A stretch of DNA of 64,000 nucleotides from the NCBI GenBank assembly GCA_951812315.1, contig CATOSA010000008.1, forward strand, positions 62,001 through 126,000. Reading direction: 5' to 3'. Within the stretch, counting starts at the first letter, position 1. Every line of letters begins with the position of its first letter. This DNA is from an uncultured Burkholderiales bacterium. Lineage in GTDB: Bacteria; Pseudomonadota; Gammaproteobacteria; Burkholderiales; Eutrophovitaceae. The position numbers and the translations under genes are program-made. Below, piece by piece: positions 50,446 through 63,811 of this stretch. The notes beneath the pieces were generated by a model. It had not been told where the DNA came from. It saw only the letters and a program-made list of their open reading frames with translations, and made no database searches.

Positions 50446-51033
50446 CTAATCCAATACCGTCTGTTTCACCACGAAACGCAGAAAAGGCAGCACGTCCTCG
50501 GCAAACCAGGGATTGCGCTTTAACCACACCTGATTGCGCGGACTCGGGTGCGGCATTGGCAAAAAATGCGGAAGATAATCGCGCCATGCACGAACGGTTT
50601 CGGTGAGGGTCGCGCGCCGCTCCCGGCCAAGATAGTAAGCCTGCGCATAGCGACCCACCAGCAATGCAATTTGCAGTTTCGGCAACCTGGGCACCAGATG
50701 CGGGTGCCATTTTGGTGCGCATTCGGGCCGCGGCGGCAGATCTCCTGTCGGTCCCGAGCCGGGGTAACAGAAACCGGCGGGAATAATTGCGATGCGACTC
50801 TCATCGTAGAACCGTTCGCGCTCCAATTGCATCCAGTCCCGCAGCCGGTCACCCGACGGGTCGTTCCAGGGTATGCCGGTTTCATGCACGCGGCGACCAG
50901 GCGCCTGTCCGACAATCATTAGTCTCGCCGAAGGCGCCGCCCGGATAATCGGCCGCGGTCCCAATGGCAAATGGTGCGCACAATGGCGACATGAACGGAC
51001 ATCTTCAAGCAGCGACTCGAGGGATCGTGACAT
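50446..51033 (-). CDS. Uracil-DNA glycosylase family protein
   Basis: The 195-residue protein starts with a CRHC motif and shows the superfamily motif A as LMIVGQAPGRRVHETGIPWND. IIPAGFCYPG and the C-terminal MPHPSPRN (motif B-like, with the His) follow. The spacing DLPPRPECAPKWH is typical of an uncharacterised UDG subgroup. It may remove deaminated bases, but activity is not proven; the family-4 iron-sulfur cysteines are not complete. It is encoded opposite to mnmA and purB. Confidence 0.8.
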   Translation of the reverse strand: MSRSLESLLEDVRSCRHCAHHLPLGPRPIIRAAPSARLMIVGQAPGRRVHETGIPWNDPSGDRLRDWMQLERERFYDESRIAIIPAGFCYPGSGPTGDLPPRPECAPKWHPHLVPRLPKLQIALLVGRYAQAYYLGRERRATLTETVRAWRDYLPHFLPMPHPSPRNQVWLKRNPWFAEDVLPFLRFVVKQTVLD

Positions 51034-51122
51034 ACGGTGGCAATAACGTACGTGTTAAAATTACGGATTAAAAACAGGGGGTTCCAGAAATCATTATGAC
51101 GTCCAATCTGAGTCGTCGCAGC

Positions 51123-52541
<1,419 letters not shown>

Positions 52542-52691
52542 TCACGACGCACTTGATACAGCCGATGTAAGAGGGATCATCAATGATCGCGAAGGCGTTT
52601 CACGTCAGGCTTGAAGCTAGCTGGCATCGTCCCCAAATCATTGCTACCCATTATCTCTGAACAGGAAATAGCAGTTTCCGGGAGTGACGCA

Positions 52692-53579
52692 ATGGCCTCA
52701 AACACAGTTGATTCAACTGTAACCGACGCAGTCGTGATCGATGCGAATGAAGCCGATTTTCAGCAGACCGTTATCGAGGAATCGAACAAACGGCTTGTTC
52801 TTGTCGACTTCTGGGCGCCGTGGTGCGGTCCGTGCCGCTCACTTACGCCAATCATTGAAAAGGTGGCAAATGAATTCGCGGGACGCGTTCTCCTCGCGCG
52901 AGTTAACTCCGACGACAACCAGTCTCTCGCAAGTCAGTTTGCAGTACGAAGCATTCCCAACGTAAAAGCATTTTCCGACGGCAAGATGATCGACGAGTTC
53001 ACTGGCGCAGTGCCTGAACGATCAGTCCGCGAGTTTATCGAACGCTTGCTTCCCAGTCCCGCCGAGGAGCAGCGCCGAGCGGCAATGCAAACGTATGCTG
53101 CCGGCGATAAAGATGCTGCGCTGGTGGGCCTTGAAGCGGCGCAAGTACTGGAACCGGACAATGATGACATTCGCATCGATCGCGCCAAAATTCTCATCAA
53201 CATTGGTCGTATCGAGGACGCATCAGCTCTGCTCGACGAACTCGCACCATTGGCGAAGATGGACTCTCGTGTCGAGCACCTGAGGGCGCAACTGACTTTC
53301 GCGGATACAGGGCCTGGCGAAGACAGCATCGACGCGCTCGAGACACGCGTTTCAAAAAATCCAGGTGACCTTAAATCGCGGCTGGCGCTTGCCAAACAAT
53401 ACGTCGGTGCAAAACAATTCGAGCCGGCACTGAAACACCTGCTTCAGATTATTCAAACCGATCGAACCTTTGGAGAAGATGCAGGCCGCAAAACCATGCT
53501 GGCTGTATTCGAATTGCTGGGAAACGAACACGAATTGACTGGCAGGTATCGCCGCCTGCTCGCAGCGTCTATCAACTAA
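52692..53579 (+). CDS. cnoX: CnoX/YbbN-type thioredoxin-TPR protein
   Basis: From ATG 52692 (GGAG upstream; a TTG start at 52611 is less likely) the protein has 295 residues. A thioredoxin domain with VDFWAPWCGPCRSLTPIIEK is followed by tetratricopeptide-like repeats (AAMQTYAAGDKDAALVGLEAAQVLEPDNDD and on). That is the layout of CnoX, a chaperedoxin that protects substrates for GroEL and DnaK. E. coli CnoX has lost the CGPC pair, whereas here it is intact, so redox activity is plausible. It follows purB by 150 bp. Confidence 0.9.
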   Translation: MASNTVDSTVTDAVVIDANEADFQQTVIEESNKRLVLVDFWAPWCGPCRSLTPIIEKVANEFAGRVLLARVNSDDNQSLASQFAVRSIPNVKAFSDGKMIDEFTGAVPERSVREFIERLLPSPAEEQRRAAMQTYAAGDKDAALVGLEAAQVLEPDNDDIRIDRAKILINIGRIEDASALLDELAPLAKMDSRVEHLRAQLTFADTGPGEDSIDALETRVSKNPGDLKSRLALAKQYVGAKQFEPALKHLLQIIQTDRTFGEDAGRKTMLAVFELLGNEHELTGRYRRLLAASIN

Positions 53580-53687
53580 ATTGCGGCACGGCGGCGTCGC
53601 TTTCAGGCTTCGGCCAGCCCGATACCTGAAACAAGATTGGTTACCGGACGACGTCCGCGAACGTTGCGACGGTGTGTCGCACGATCG

Positions 53688-54617
53688 CTAGACAACAGCC
53701 TCTTCAGTCTTCTTCTCCGGCCGCAGCAAATCTTCGCGTGTCACGCCAAGCCACAATACCAACGGGCTGGCGACGAATATCGACGAATAGATCCCGAACA
53801 AAATTCCAATGGTCAGTGCCAGCGCAAAGTAAAACAGCGCTTCTCCACCAAAAATCAGAATTGAAAGCACCATGAGCTGGGTGCTGCCGTGGGTAATGAT
53901 GGTGCGCGACATTGTGCGTGTAATCGCATTATTGATCACTTCACGCACCGAGGCTTTGCGCATCTTGCGAAAGTTTTCACGAATTCGGTCGAACACAACA
54001 ACCGATTCGTTCACCGAATACCCCAGAACCGCGAGGACCGCTGCAAGCACCGGCAACGAAAACTCCCATTGAAAAAATGCGAAAAATCCGAGAATAATCA
54101 CGATATCGTGCAGGTTCGCAAGTATCGCCGCCACCCCGAATTTCCACTCGAATCGCAATGCCAGGTAAGCAACGATGCCGAGCGAGACGACTAATAGCGC
54201 CATGGCGCCTTTCTCGACCAGTTCTTCGCCCACCTGCGCCCCGACAAAATCGACCCGGCGCAACTCAACACCTGGATTGTCATTGCGCAACGCCGTGATC
54301 ACTTCTTCGGATAAACGGGCGCCACTCACATCCGGCCTGGTCGGCATACGGATCAGTACGGTCTGCGAACTACCGAAACTCTGTACGACTGCGTCCTCGA
54401 AACCAGCCTCCTCCAGCGTTTCACGAATTCTGGGAATATCTGCACTTGCGCTGTAGTTCACTTCCATTACGGTGCCGCCGGTAAATTCCACACCAAGATT
54501 CAAGCCCTTGAATGCCAGCGCACCAACCGCCAGCACAAAAGTCGCAATCGATATGATGTTGAACAACAGCGCATACCGCATGAACGGGATGTCTTTGCGA
54601 ATGCGGAAGAATTCCAT
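53688..54617 (-). CDS. secF: Protein translocase subunit SecF
   Basis: SecF works with SecD to complete Sec-dependent export using the proton gradient. The 309-residue protein has an N-terminal membrane segment, a periplasmic domain and five further segments. LGVEFTGGTVMEV is the first conserved block and GYSVNESVVVFDRIRENFRK the second, with Glu where many SecF have Asp. It follows secD by 35 bp. Confidence 0.95.
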   Translation of the reverse strand: MEFFRIRKDIPFMRYALLFNIISIATFVLAVGALAFKGLNLGVEFTGGTVMEVNYSASADIPRIRETLEEAGFEDAVVQSFGSSQTVLIRMPTRPDVSGARLSEEVITALRNDNPGVELRRVDFVGAQVGEELVEKGAMALLVVSLGIVAYLALRFEWKFGVAAILANLHDIVIILGFFAFFQWEFSLPVLAAVLAVLGYSVNESVVVFDRIRENFRKMRKASVREVINNAITRTMSRTIITHGSTQLMVLSILIFGGEALFYFALALTIGILFGIYSSIFVASPLVLWLGVTREDLLRPEKKTEEAVV

Positions 54618-54652
54618 TTTCTGTTTTTACCTGGAAGTGTCCGGTTAGTTGG

Positions 54653-56515
54653 TCAAGCGTCAGGCTGGCGCTTGTACCAGTCGGTATTGCCAATCGGCAA
54701 CTTTTCGACCTTGCGGCGGCTGCCATACAAATAGTTGATAAGGGCGCGCGATACGATTACCGCACTGAACATCGACGTGATGATTCCCAGACTATGCACG
54801 ACGGCGAATCCACGTATCGGCCCGGTCCCGAAAGAGAACAGGGCGAGCGCTGCTATCAGTGTCGTTATGTTTGAATCCAGAATCGTGCCCCAGGCACGCT
54901 CGTAGCCGGCGGTAATCGCCGCCTGCGGCGTAGTGCCATTGCGTAGCTCTTCACGAATTCTTTCGTTGATGAGCACGTTGGCATCAATAGCCATACCAAG
55001 CGTCAGCGCGACCGCCGCGATTCCGGGTAGCGTGAGCGTCGCTTGAAGCATAGACAGCAACGCCACCAGCAACATCATGTTTACACACAGCGCGATAACC
55101 GAGACAACCCCGAACATCGCGTAGTACAACGCGATAAATATGGCGAGTGCGGCGAATCCCATCCATGTTGAACGAAGACCACGTTCGATGTTATCGGCAC
55201 CAAGACTTGGCCCGACGGTTCGTTCCTCGACGATTTCCATCGGTGCTGCGAGCGCACCGGCGCGCAACAACAGCGCTGTGTCGCGCGCCTCGGTGACCGT
55301 CATCTGCCCGCTGATCTGTACCCGTCCGCCAGGAATTTCAGTGCGCACCACCGGTGCGGTCACAACTTCGGCTTTGCCTTTTTCAACCAGGATCATCGCG
55401 ATCCGGCGCCCGACATTGTCGCGCGTTACCTGCTGAAAAACTGCCGCACCGCGGCCATCGAGATTGAGGTGTACTGCCGGCTCACCCGTGTCTTGCGCGA
55501 ATCCAGGCTGCGCGTCGGATATCCGGTCGCCGGTGAGAATGATGTCGCGCTTGAGCAAGTACGGAATACCCTCCCGGTCGTAGAGTAGCTCGACGCCGAA
55601 TGGCACTTGTCCGTTGCGCGCGGCTTCGAGGTTGGCAGGGTCCATTTTTTCCTCATCGACCAGGCGAACTTCCAGGCTTGCGGTGCGGCCAAGAATATCC
55701 TTTGCCTTGGCAGTGTCCTGCACACCGGGAAGCTGCACGACGACGCGATCCAGTCCGGATTGCTGAACGATCGGCTCCGCCACCCCAAGTTCGTTGACCC
55801 TGTTGCGCAAGGTCGTGATGTTCTGCTGCAAGGCGAACTCGCGAATGCGTGTTTCCACTTCCGGTCGAAGTGTTGCCACAATGCGGAACTCGCCGCCGGC
55901 ATCACTGCTCTTGATGAGCAAGTCAGGCATTTCCCGGTCAAGAACGGGAATCGCTTCGTCACGGATGCCGGCTTCACGGAAGCGCACCCGCACGGATTGA
56001 CCTTCGCGCGAAATGCGTGCGTAGCGAATGCCTTCGCTGCGCATGAACTGACGCATATCCTGCACGTAGCGATCTGTGGCCTTATCCAGAGCCGCTTCCA
56101 TGTCGACTTGCAACAGGAAATGCACGCCGCCACGCAAATCAAGACCCAGATACATCGGAAGTGCGTTGATCGCCGCCAACCAGCGCGGAGAATTGGTTAA
56201 CAAGTTCAACGCAATGACATACCCATCGCCGAGTTCGCGCTGCAATACATCCTTTGCACGCAACTGAGTATCGGTATCGGCAAACCGGAACTTTATTCCG
56301 TTCGGATCTAGGTAGGCGGCTTCAACCGCCAGATTCGCGGTTTCAAGGATATCGTTCGAACGAGCCAGCAGCGCTGCATCGATCACCGTCGTCGCACGTG
56401 CCGGCGAGACCTGAACCGCAGGCGACTCACCGAAGAAATTCGGAATTGTGTAGACAAAACCGATGATCAGAATGACAACAATCATCAGGTTTTTCCAAGC
56501 TGGATAGCGGTTCAT
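54653..56515 (-). CDS. secD: Protein translocase subunit SecD
   Basis: The 620-residue membrane protein has the long P1 periplasmic head typical of SecD. LGLDLRGGVHFLLQVD, VVQLPGVQDTAKAKDILGRTASLEVRLVD and, in the membrane part, LGMAIDANVLINERIREELR are present. All conserved blocks are present. Gene order yajC-secD-secF is standard. Confidence 0.96.
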   Translation of the reverse strand: MNRYPAWKNLMIVVILIIGFVYTIPNFFGESPAVQVSPARATTVIDAALLARSNDILETANLAVEAAYLDPNGIKFRFADTDTQLRAKDVLQRELGDGYVIALNLLTNSPRWLAAINALPMYLGLDLRGGVHFLLQVDMEAALDKATDRYVQDMRQFMRSEGIRYARISREGQSVRVRFREAGIRDEAIPVLDREMPDLLIKSSDAGGEFRIVATLRPEVETRIREFALQQNITTLRNRVNELGVAEPIVQQSGLDRVVVQLPGVQDTAKAKDILGRTASLEVRLVDEEKMDPANLEAARNGQVPFGVELLYDREGIPYLLKRDIILTGDRISDAQPGFAQDTGEPAVHLNLDGRGAAVFQQVTRDNVGRRIAMILVEKGKAEVVTAPVVRTEIPGGRVQISGQMTVTEARDTALLLRAGALAAPMEIVEERTVGPSLGADNIERGLRSTWMGFAALAIFIALYYAMFGVVSVIALCVNMMLLVALLSMLQATLTLPGIAAVALTLGMAIDANVLINERIREELRNGTTPQAAITAGYERAWGTILDSNITTLIAALALFSFGTGPIRGFAVVHSLGIITSMFSAVIVSRALINYLYGSRRKVEKLPIGNTDWYKRQPDA

Positions 56516-56622
56516 GGCGGCCTATTAGAAATTGGAGCGTTCGTAAAGACGCAACAGATTATTGGTCGGCGCCAACGCGACAGGCGTCGCGCCAAAATGC
56601 CGAACTCGGACTGCTGTGCGAA

Positions 56623-56964
56623 TCAAGAGCTGCCTGCCCCCTTGATAGTGCCTTTCGGCAATACCGTCTGTATGGAGGGTTTCTGCACCTTGACTTCTAC
56701 GTTGGGCGCGATTTCAAGCGTCACAAATTGCTCGCCGACATGGTTGATTTTGCCGAGCGTTCCTCCGCCGGCAACGACTTCATCACCCTTTTGCAACGCT
56801 GCCAACATCGAGCGATGTTCCTTGGCACGCTTTGCCTGCGGCCGAATCATCAGGAAGTAAAGCAGCACGAACAGCAAAATCAATGGCATAAGTCCGACAA
56901 TGTCAAACCCGCCTGCTCCGCCGCCGGTTGCCTGCGCATATGCTTTAGCGATCAACACGTTCAT
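56623..56964 (-). CDS. yajC: Preprotein translocase subunit YajC
   Basis: The 113-residue protein has one membrane segment (LMPLILLFVLLYFLMIRPQAKR) followed by a cytoplasmic domain with LQKGDEVVAGGGTLGKI, typical of YajC in the SecDF-YajC complex. A short Ala/Gly-rich stretch precedes the membrane segment. About 110 bp lie before secD and 120 bp after tgt. Confidence 0.94.
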   Translation of the reverse strand: MNVLIAKAYAQATGGGAGGFDIVGLMPLILLFVLLYFLMIRPQAKRAKEHRSMLAALQKGDEVVAGGGTLGKINHVGEQFVTLEIAPNVEVKVQKPSIQTVLPKGTIKGAGSS

Positions 56965-57083
56965 TCCTCCGGTATGTTCTGCGCCGCCGCGTGCTTATCG
57001 AAGGCGCGAGAACCGCGACCCGCCCGCCACAAAGCAGCCTTGCATTATGGAAAAACGGCGCATTTTAGCACGCAGCTTCGCTG

Positions 57084-59250
<2,167 letters not shown>

Positions 59251-59322
59251 CGCGCGATTATATCGACAGGACTGCACGCGTCCTTGCTGACGGTTCGTAC
59301 TTTCGTAGATAATTCGTCTCTT

Positions 59323-59409
59323 GCCGGGATGGCGGAATTGGTAGACGCAGCGGACTCAAAATCCGCCGGTGGTGACACTGTAAGGGTTCGAGTCCCTTTC
59401 CCGGCACCA
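59323..59409 (+). tRNA. tRNA-Leu (anticodon CAA)
   Basis: An 87-nt class II tRNA: acceptor GCCGGGA pairs with TCCCGGC, the D-arm contains GGTAGACGC, and the anticodon stem GCGGA/TCCGC encloses loop CTCAAAA, giving CAA for UUG. A long variable arm follows, then T-arm GGGTTCGAGTCCC. Encoded CCA at 59407-59409. Confidence 0.97.
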
Positions 59410-59699
59410 AATAGAGCAGCAGACGCCGCCTTGAAGAAGCGCCTCTCAACCGATTGCGCGCAAGGAATCATATGGACGTAGCCGTATACGGGTGCTGGCG
59501 AATGGCTAGCCGGCGGCACGGCACTGCGAAAACGGCGAAAGTGGATTCAACGAGGCTCACCATGTTGCCGTTTGCAAATGGAAGAAATGAAGCCGCGGGG
59601 ATTGCAGGCCAGTAACCGGCCTGATCGCGGCACAATTCCATCGGGCAACTTCGTTACATCACAGCTTCAGAACATTTCGGACCGCGGACACACTAACTT
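59410..59699. other. Intergenic, no gene seen
   Basis: These 290 bp between tRNA-Leu and the dehydrogenase gene show no gene, terminator or repeat that can be supported. Confidence 0.5.
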
Positions 59700-60686
59700 G
59701 TGATATTGCTGATCAAGAAAATCGACAACGATGGGCGCCTTGCCAGCGTGCCAGACATGCTCACGACACAGTGGACCATCGAGATCGCAGATTCTGAAGA
59801 CGACGCCGGTTTCTCCAGTGCGCTCGCACGCGCCGACGCGCTAGTGTCAATGGACTGGCCGGCAACCATGCCTCCCGCGCCACAATTGCAGTTACTCCAG
59901 CTACCCGGCGCCGGAACAGACGCGATTGCGCTTGACGCTGTACCAGCGCAGACAACTGTGTGCAACGTGTTTGAACACGAGACCGGCATTTCCGAGTATG
60001 TCCTAGCGACCATGCTGCAATGGGTCGTACCGATCCCAAAACTTGACGCAGCATTGCGTGGCGGCAAATGGCATGGTTCACAAATGTACGGCCCCAGGCA
60101 TCAGGAATTATTCGGCCAGACGCTCGGAATTATCGGCTACGGAAGAATTGGCCAGGAAGTTGCCAGGCGTGCGCGCGCTTTCGGTATGCTTCTGCGCGCC
60201 TGTAGCCGCACACCGGGTGACGGTGACGACGCGGTCGAAGCGGTCGAGCCCATGGACAATCTGAAGGACATTCTCGCGCAATCAGATTTTGTACTGCTGG
60301 GCATGCCTCTTTCCAGCCAAACGTGCGGAATGATTGGCGCCAGCCAGCTCGCCGCCATGAAACCTTCTGCGGTGATTATTAATGTCGCGCGCGGACCGCT
60401 GATCGACGAAGAAGCGCTGTTTGACGCGTGCCGCGATGGCATCATCGGCGGCGCGATTATCGATACCTGGTACCGCTACCCGTCAACCGACATGGAAGTC
60501 TGCCCTCCGTCACGCTTTGCGTTCCATGAGCTCGATAACGTAATCATGACGCCGCACGCTTCTGCCTGGACCGAGCAACTCATGCCGCGCCGCAATCAAG
60601 TCATCGCGCGCAACCTCGACAGGCTGGCTCGAAGCGAGCCATTGCTCAATATCGTACGAGCGCCAGTGCCGCAAGCGAACCAGTGA
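59700..60686 (+). CDS. D-isomer 2-hydroxyacid dehydrogenase
   Basis: The 328-residue protein starts at a GTG. It has the NAD(P) Rossmann motif LGIIGYGRIGQEVARRARAF. The catalytic Arg is in INVARGPLIDEEALFDA, the Glu region in IIDTWYRYP, and the His in MTPHASAWTEQLMPRR. It is a member of the family with GhrA and glycerate/phosphonate-type dehydrogenases; the substrate is not determined. It stands 67 bp before a broken hydratase gene of the same strand, suggesting a former catabolic operon. Confidence 0.88.
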   Translation: MILLIKKIDNDGRLASVPDMLTTQWTIEIADSEDDAGFSSALARADALVSMDWPATMPPAPQLQLLQLPGAGTDAIALDAVPAQTTVCNVFEHETGISEYVLATMLQWVVPIPKLDAALRGGKWHGSQMYGPRHQELFGQTLGIIGYGRIGQEVARRARAFGMLLRACSRTPGDGDDAVEAVEPMDNLKDILAQSDFVLLGMPLSSQTCGMIGASQLAAMKPSAVIINVARGPLIDEEALFDACRDGIIGGAIIDTWYRYPSTDMEVCPPSRFAFHELDNVIMTPHASAWTEQLMPRRNQVIARNLDRLARSEPLLNIVRAPVPQANQ

Positions 60687-60753
60687 ATTGGAAAGCCAGT
60701 TTCCAGACCATGAATACAAACATTTAACATCACATAGGCATTACGACTGACCA

Positions 60754-61539
60754 ATGAATCAGGAACAAATCAGGGAGTCCGCGCAAATTCTGTGGGACCA
60801 CTGGACGCGCACGCAGCAATTTGACGAGTTGCCGCCGCACTGCAGGCCATCCGATCGCGCCGAGGCGTATGCGATCCAGACACAAATCGCGAAACTCTCC
60901 GGGCAGAAAGTGTTCGGCTGGAAGATTGCAGCGACCAGCGACGCTGGCCAGAAACATATCGGCGTCGATGGCCCGCTCGCCAGCCGGCTGTTGTCCAACC
61001 GGGTGATTGATGCCGGAAATCAGCTAGCCCTGGGAAATAATCTGATGAAAGTCGCGGAGGCGGAATTCGCGTTTCGTATGCGCTAACCGCTGCCGCCACG
61101 CACTGACGACTACAGCGTGAAGGACGTACTCGATGCTATCGAAACACTGCATCCGGCGATCGAAATCCCGGATTCTCGCTACAGTGACTTCGTGAATGTC
61201 GGCGCCGCGCAACTGATCGCTGACAACGCATGCGCGAGCTGGTTCGTGCTCGGTCCCGCAACCAACGCCGACTGGCGTAAACATGACCTCGCCGGGCACG
61301 CAGTCAACGTGTGGCGAAACGACAGGCATGCTGCCGATGGTTGCGGCGCGAATGTACTCGGCGATCCACGCATTGCGCTGACCTGGATTGCGAACGAGCT
61401 TCGTACCCAGAATATCGGCTTGCTGGCTGGCGAAGTGGTAACCACGGGCACCTGCGTGCTACCTCAGCCAATTTCTCCAGGCGATTCAATCCGGGCCGAT
61501 TTCGGCGAATTTGGTTGGGTAGTCGTGGATATCAATTAG
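60754..61539 (+). pseudogene. 2-keto-4-pentenoate hydratase family, in-frame stop
   Basis: The first 110 codons (SGQKVFGWKIAATSDAGQKHIGVDGPL, then MKVAEAEFAFRMR) and the remaining 150 (PLPPRTDDYSVKDVLDAIETLHPAIEIPDSRY ... VVTTGTCVLP) belong to one reading frame of the fumarylacetoacetase-like hydratase family. They are separated by a single TAA at 61084-61086, where relatives have a residue before DLPPR. Total 261 codons, the normal length. The metal ligands EAEFAF are before the stop and the closing domain is after it, so the truncated product would be inactive. Confidence 0.82.
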
Positions 61540-61615
61540 GCCTCACCCAACCTGTGCCGCCCCTATTCAGCATGGCTTTGGCACTACACTTGCGTATTGC
61601 AAGCCGGTGTTATCG

Positions 61616-63062
61616 ATGCAGAAATTGATGCAGAAGTATTACCCGCGATCGTTCCTGAAGCTGGTCCTCGCCGGCTTCGCGCTTGCGGTTGTCCCACTCA
61701 TACTGGCGCTTGCGTATAACGGGTACTCCATCCACAAGCTGGCCGAATACAGCCAGCGCACCCTGTACCAGGCAGTTCAGGCCACACAGGCGAGCAGATT
61801 GCTCATCGAACACGTTACAGTCATGCAACGCAGCGTGCGCCAGTTCGTGATTGTCGGCGAACCCTCAGTCATGCAGGGCTATGCGCTGGCACACGAGCGT
61901 TTTGAGAGTACCGCACAGCGCCTTCATACATTTCCGCTCGAAGATGCTCAGCGAGATACGCTGAACACTCTGATAGAAGCCGAGTCCGGCCTGTATCAGC
62001 AAGCCAGCCAGGGAACGATGCTGCGCGACCAGGCTGGCGAGATCGTCGCTGCGTTCGCGAAGTTGTCTCAGACCGCGCGCGAGCTCGACAACCAGGGAAA
62101 CCTGCTGGTTGACCGTGAAGTCAACACGGTGCAGCAAATGGCGGGAGACACCCAGCAACTCATTTTCTGGCAAATGATGGCGCTATTCCCTATCGCGGTC
62201 ATCCTGGTCGTTGCTGATCAGACGGCCGATTTCCCAAATCGAGTCCGCAATCCGAAAGCTAGGCGAAGGTGAGTTTGAAGACAAAATTGCTGTCAGCGGC
62301 CCCGCCGACCTCGAATCGCTTGGCAGGCAGCTGGACTGGCTACGGCTGCGCTTGCTCGATCTGGAAGGGCAGAAATCGCGGTTCCTGCGTCATGTATCGC
62401 ACGAACTGAAAACACCATTGACGGCCTTGCGCGAAGGTGTTGAATTGCTGGGCGACGAAGTTACAGGACGAATGACGCACGGCCAGCTCGAAATCGTCCA
62501 CATTCTCACACAGAACACGTTGCGCCTGCAACGGCTAATCGAGGACCTGCTCAACTACCACAGTGCCCAATTCCAGACTGCTTCGCTCTTACCAGTCCAC
62601 TTCAAGCTCAAAGCGCTCGTTGAACGGGTAACACAACGGCATACGCTGGCAATGCACGCAAAAAATCTCAGCCAATCACTGACTGCTGCGGATATGGAAA
62701 TGGAAGGTGACGAGAAGAAACTGGAAGCCGTGATCGACAATCTGTTTTCCAACGCAGTGAAATACTCGCCGACGGGCGGAACAATTCGCATCCAGTTGCG
62801 ACGACGCGGCGGTGACGTTGTAATTGACGTCATGGACGATGGTCCCGAAATACCCTCGCACGACCGGGTGGGGGTATTTGAACCGTTCTATCAAAGCACC
62901 GCCGAGTACACGGGACCCGTCAAGGGCACCGGGCTGGGGCTGGCGATCGTACGCGAGTTCGCGCTTGCTCACCATGGAACGGCTGAAGTCATTGATGATG
63001 GCAACCCGGGCGCACATCTGCGCGTTGTTCTGCCGTCGCGCCAGATGGAAGCGGCAGCGTGA
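61616..63062 (+). pseudogene. glrK: GlrK/QseE-like sensor histidine kinase, frameshifted
   Basis: The N-terminal frame (ATG 61616) has a membrane segment (LVLAGFALAVVPLILALAYNG), a periplasmic sensing helix bundle and a second membrane segment (ALFPIAVILVV). There the frame breaks, near 62210. The next frame continues LLIRRPISQIESAIRKLGEGEF (HAMP-like), the H-box FLRHVSHELKTPLTALREG, N-box VIDNLFSNAVKYSPTGG and G-boxes DVMDDGPE and GTGLGLAIV. The kinase core is intact but cannot be reached from the sensor part. Alternative starts within the second frame (TTG 62211) could yield a soluble kinase fragment. Confidence 0.85.
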
Positions 63063-63432
63063 CAATCAGGGTCATCATTGCGTCGCTGACAATATTAGTT
63101 CTTGGGGGCTGCACTCAGAATCTGCACGAAATCCTTAATCCTGAGCCACCGGTAGAAGTCGTTGAGATAGAGGAACCAGATGCAAATCGATCGCTCGATT
63201 ACTACTCCTACATTTCGGACCTGCAGGGAGAAGCTTTGCTGCGCGAGTATCAGCGCGCGCAAAGATTGTTTGTCGACGAACCCACTGACCACCACCGCAT
63301 GCAACTGGTAATGCTCCTGGCGTCGCAAGATGCCCCGTTCAGGAACACAAGTTCGGCGAAGGTCCTGCTGCAAGCCAGGCACAAAAACTCGAAACCGAAA
63401 AGAAATGGTCCGCCAAACTGCAAAAGAAGTAT
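63059..63432 (+). pseudogene. QseG/YfhG-like lipoprotein, decayed
   Basis: A GTG start (overlapping the kinase stop) gives a lipoprotein signal, IIASLTILVLGGC, with the lipobox Cys. RSLDYYSYISDLQGEALLREYQRAQRLFVDEPTDHHRMQLVMLLA then matches the QseG-type partner of GlrK. The frame shifts near 63375: the other frame continues with charged coiled-coil sequence QKLETEKKWSAKLQKKYDAEKA. The gene then runs directly into the GlrR remnant, so its 3' end was removed by the same deletion. Confidence 0.7.
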
Positions 63433-63434
63433 GA

Positions 63435-63647
63435 CGCGGAGAAAGCGCCATTCGCGGAAGCACGGCCGAACTTGCCTCATTCGAGTCCGCACGAAGCGAA
63501 TTCGAACGCGAGTATCTGGCCAAGATACTCCGGATCACAGGCGGCAATGTGACACAAGCCGCCAAACTCGCGAAGCGCAACCGCACCGAGTTCTACAAAT
63601 TGCTACAGCGGCACCACCTCGATCCGAAACTGTTCAAGGCGCTCTAG
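63435..63647 (+). pseudogene. glrR: GlrR response regulator, only the DNA-binding tail remains
   Basis: A frame without a start codon reads ELASFESARSEFEREYLAKIL and GGNVTQAAKLAKRNRTEFY, then KLLQRHHLDPKLFKAL. This is the Fis-type helix-turn-helix C-terminus of GlrR-like sigma54 activators. The receiver and AAA+ domains that should precede it (about 380 residues) are absent. The stop codon TAG is supplied by the first bases of the MITE (CTAGCAG). No functional product is expected. Confidence 0.83.
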
Positions 63648-63811
63648 CAGTCTGTCGGACTCAGGATGATTCGGCTGCAACGGTGGGAGAGCGGCCCATA
63701 TTTCATCGATTTTTCCTTACGTATTCCCGATATGCGCGTCAAAATCGCTAAAATCTGTGCTCGCTCTCCCACTGTTTCGCTATCGACCACCTAAGCCCGA
63801 CAGACTGCTAG
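63644..63811. mobile_element. 168-bp MITE with CTAG-ended inverted repeats (copy 2)
   Basis: Terminal repeats beginning CTAGCAGTCTGTCGG pair with 63790-63811 at 20 of 22 positions. The interior closely matches copy 1 (44251-44435), including GCGGCCCATATTTCATCGAT and CCCGATATGCGCGTCAAAAT, but lacks about 17 bp near the right end. Inserted exactly at the stop codon of the glrR remnant. Confidence 0.87.
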
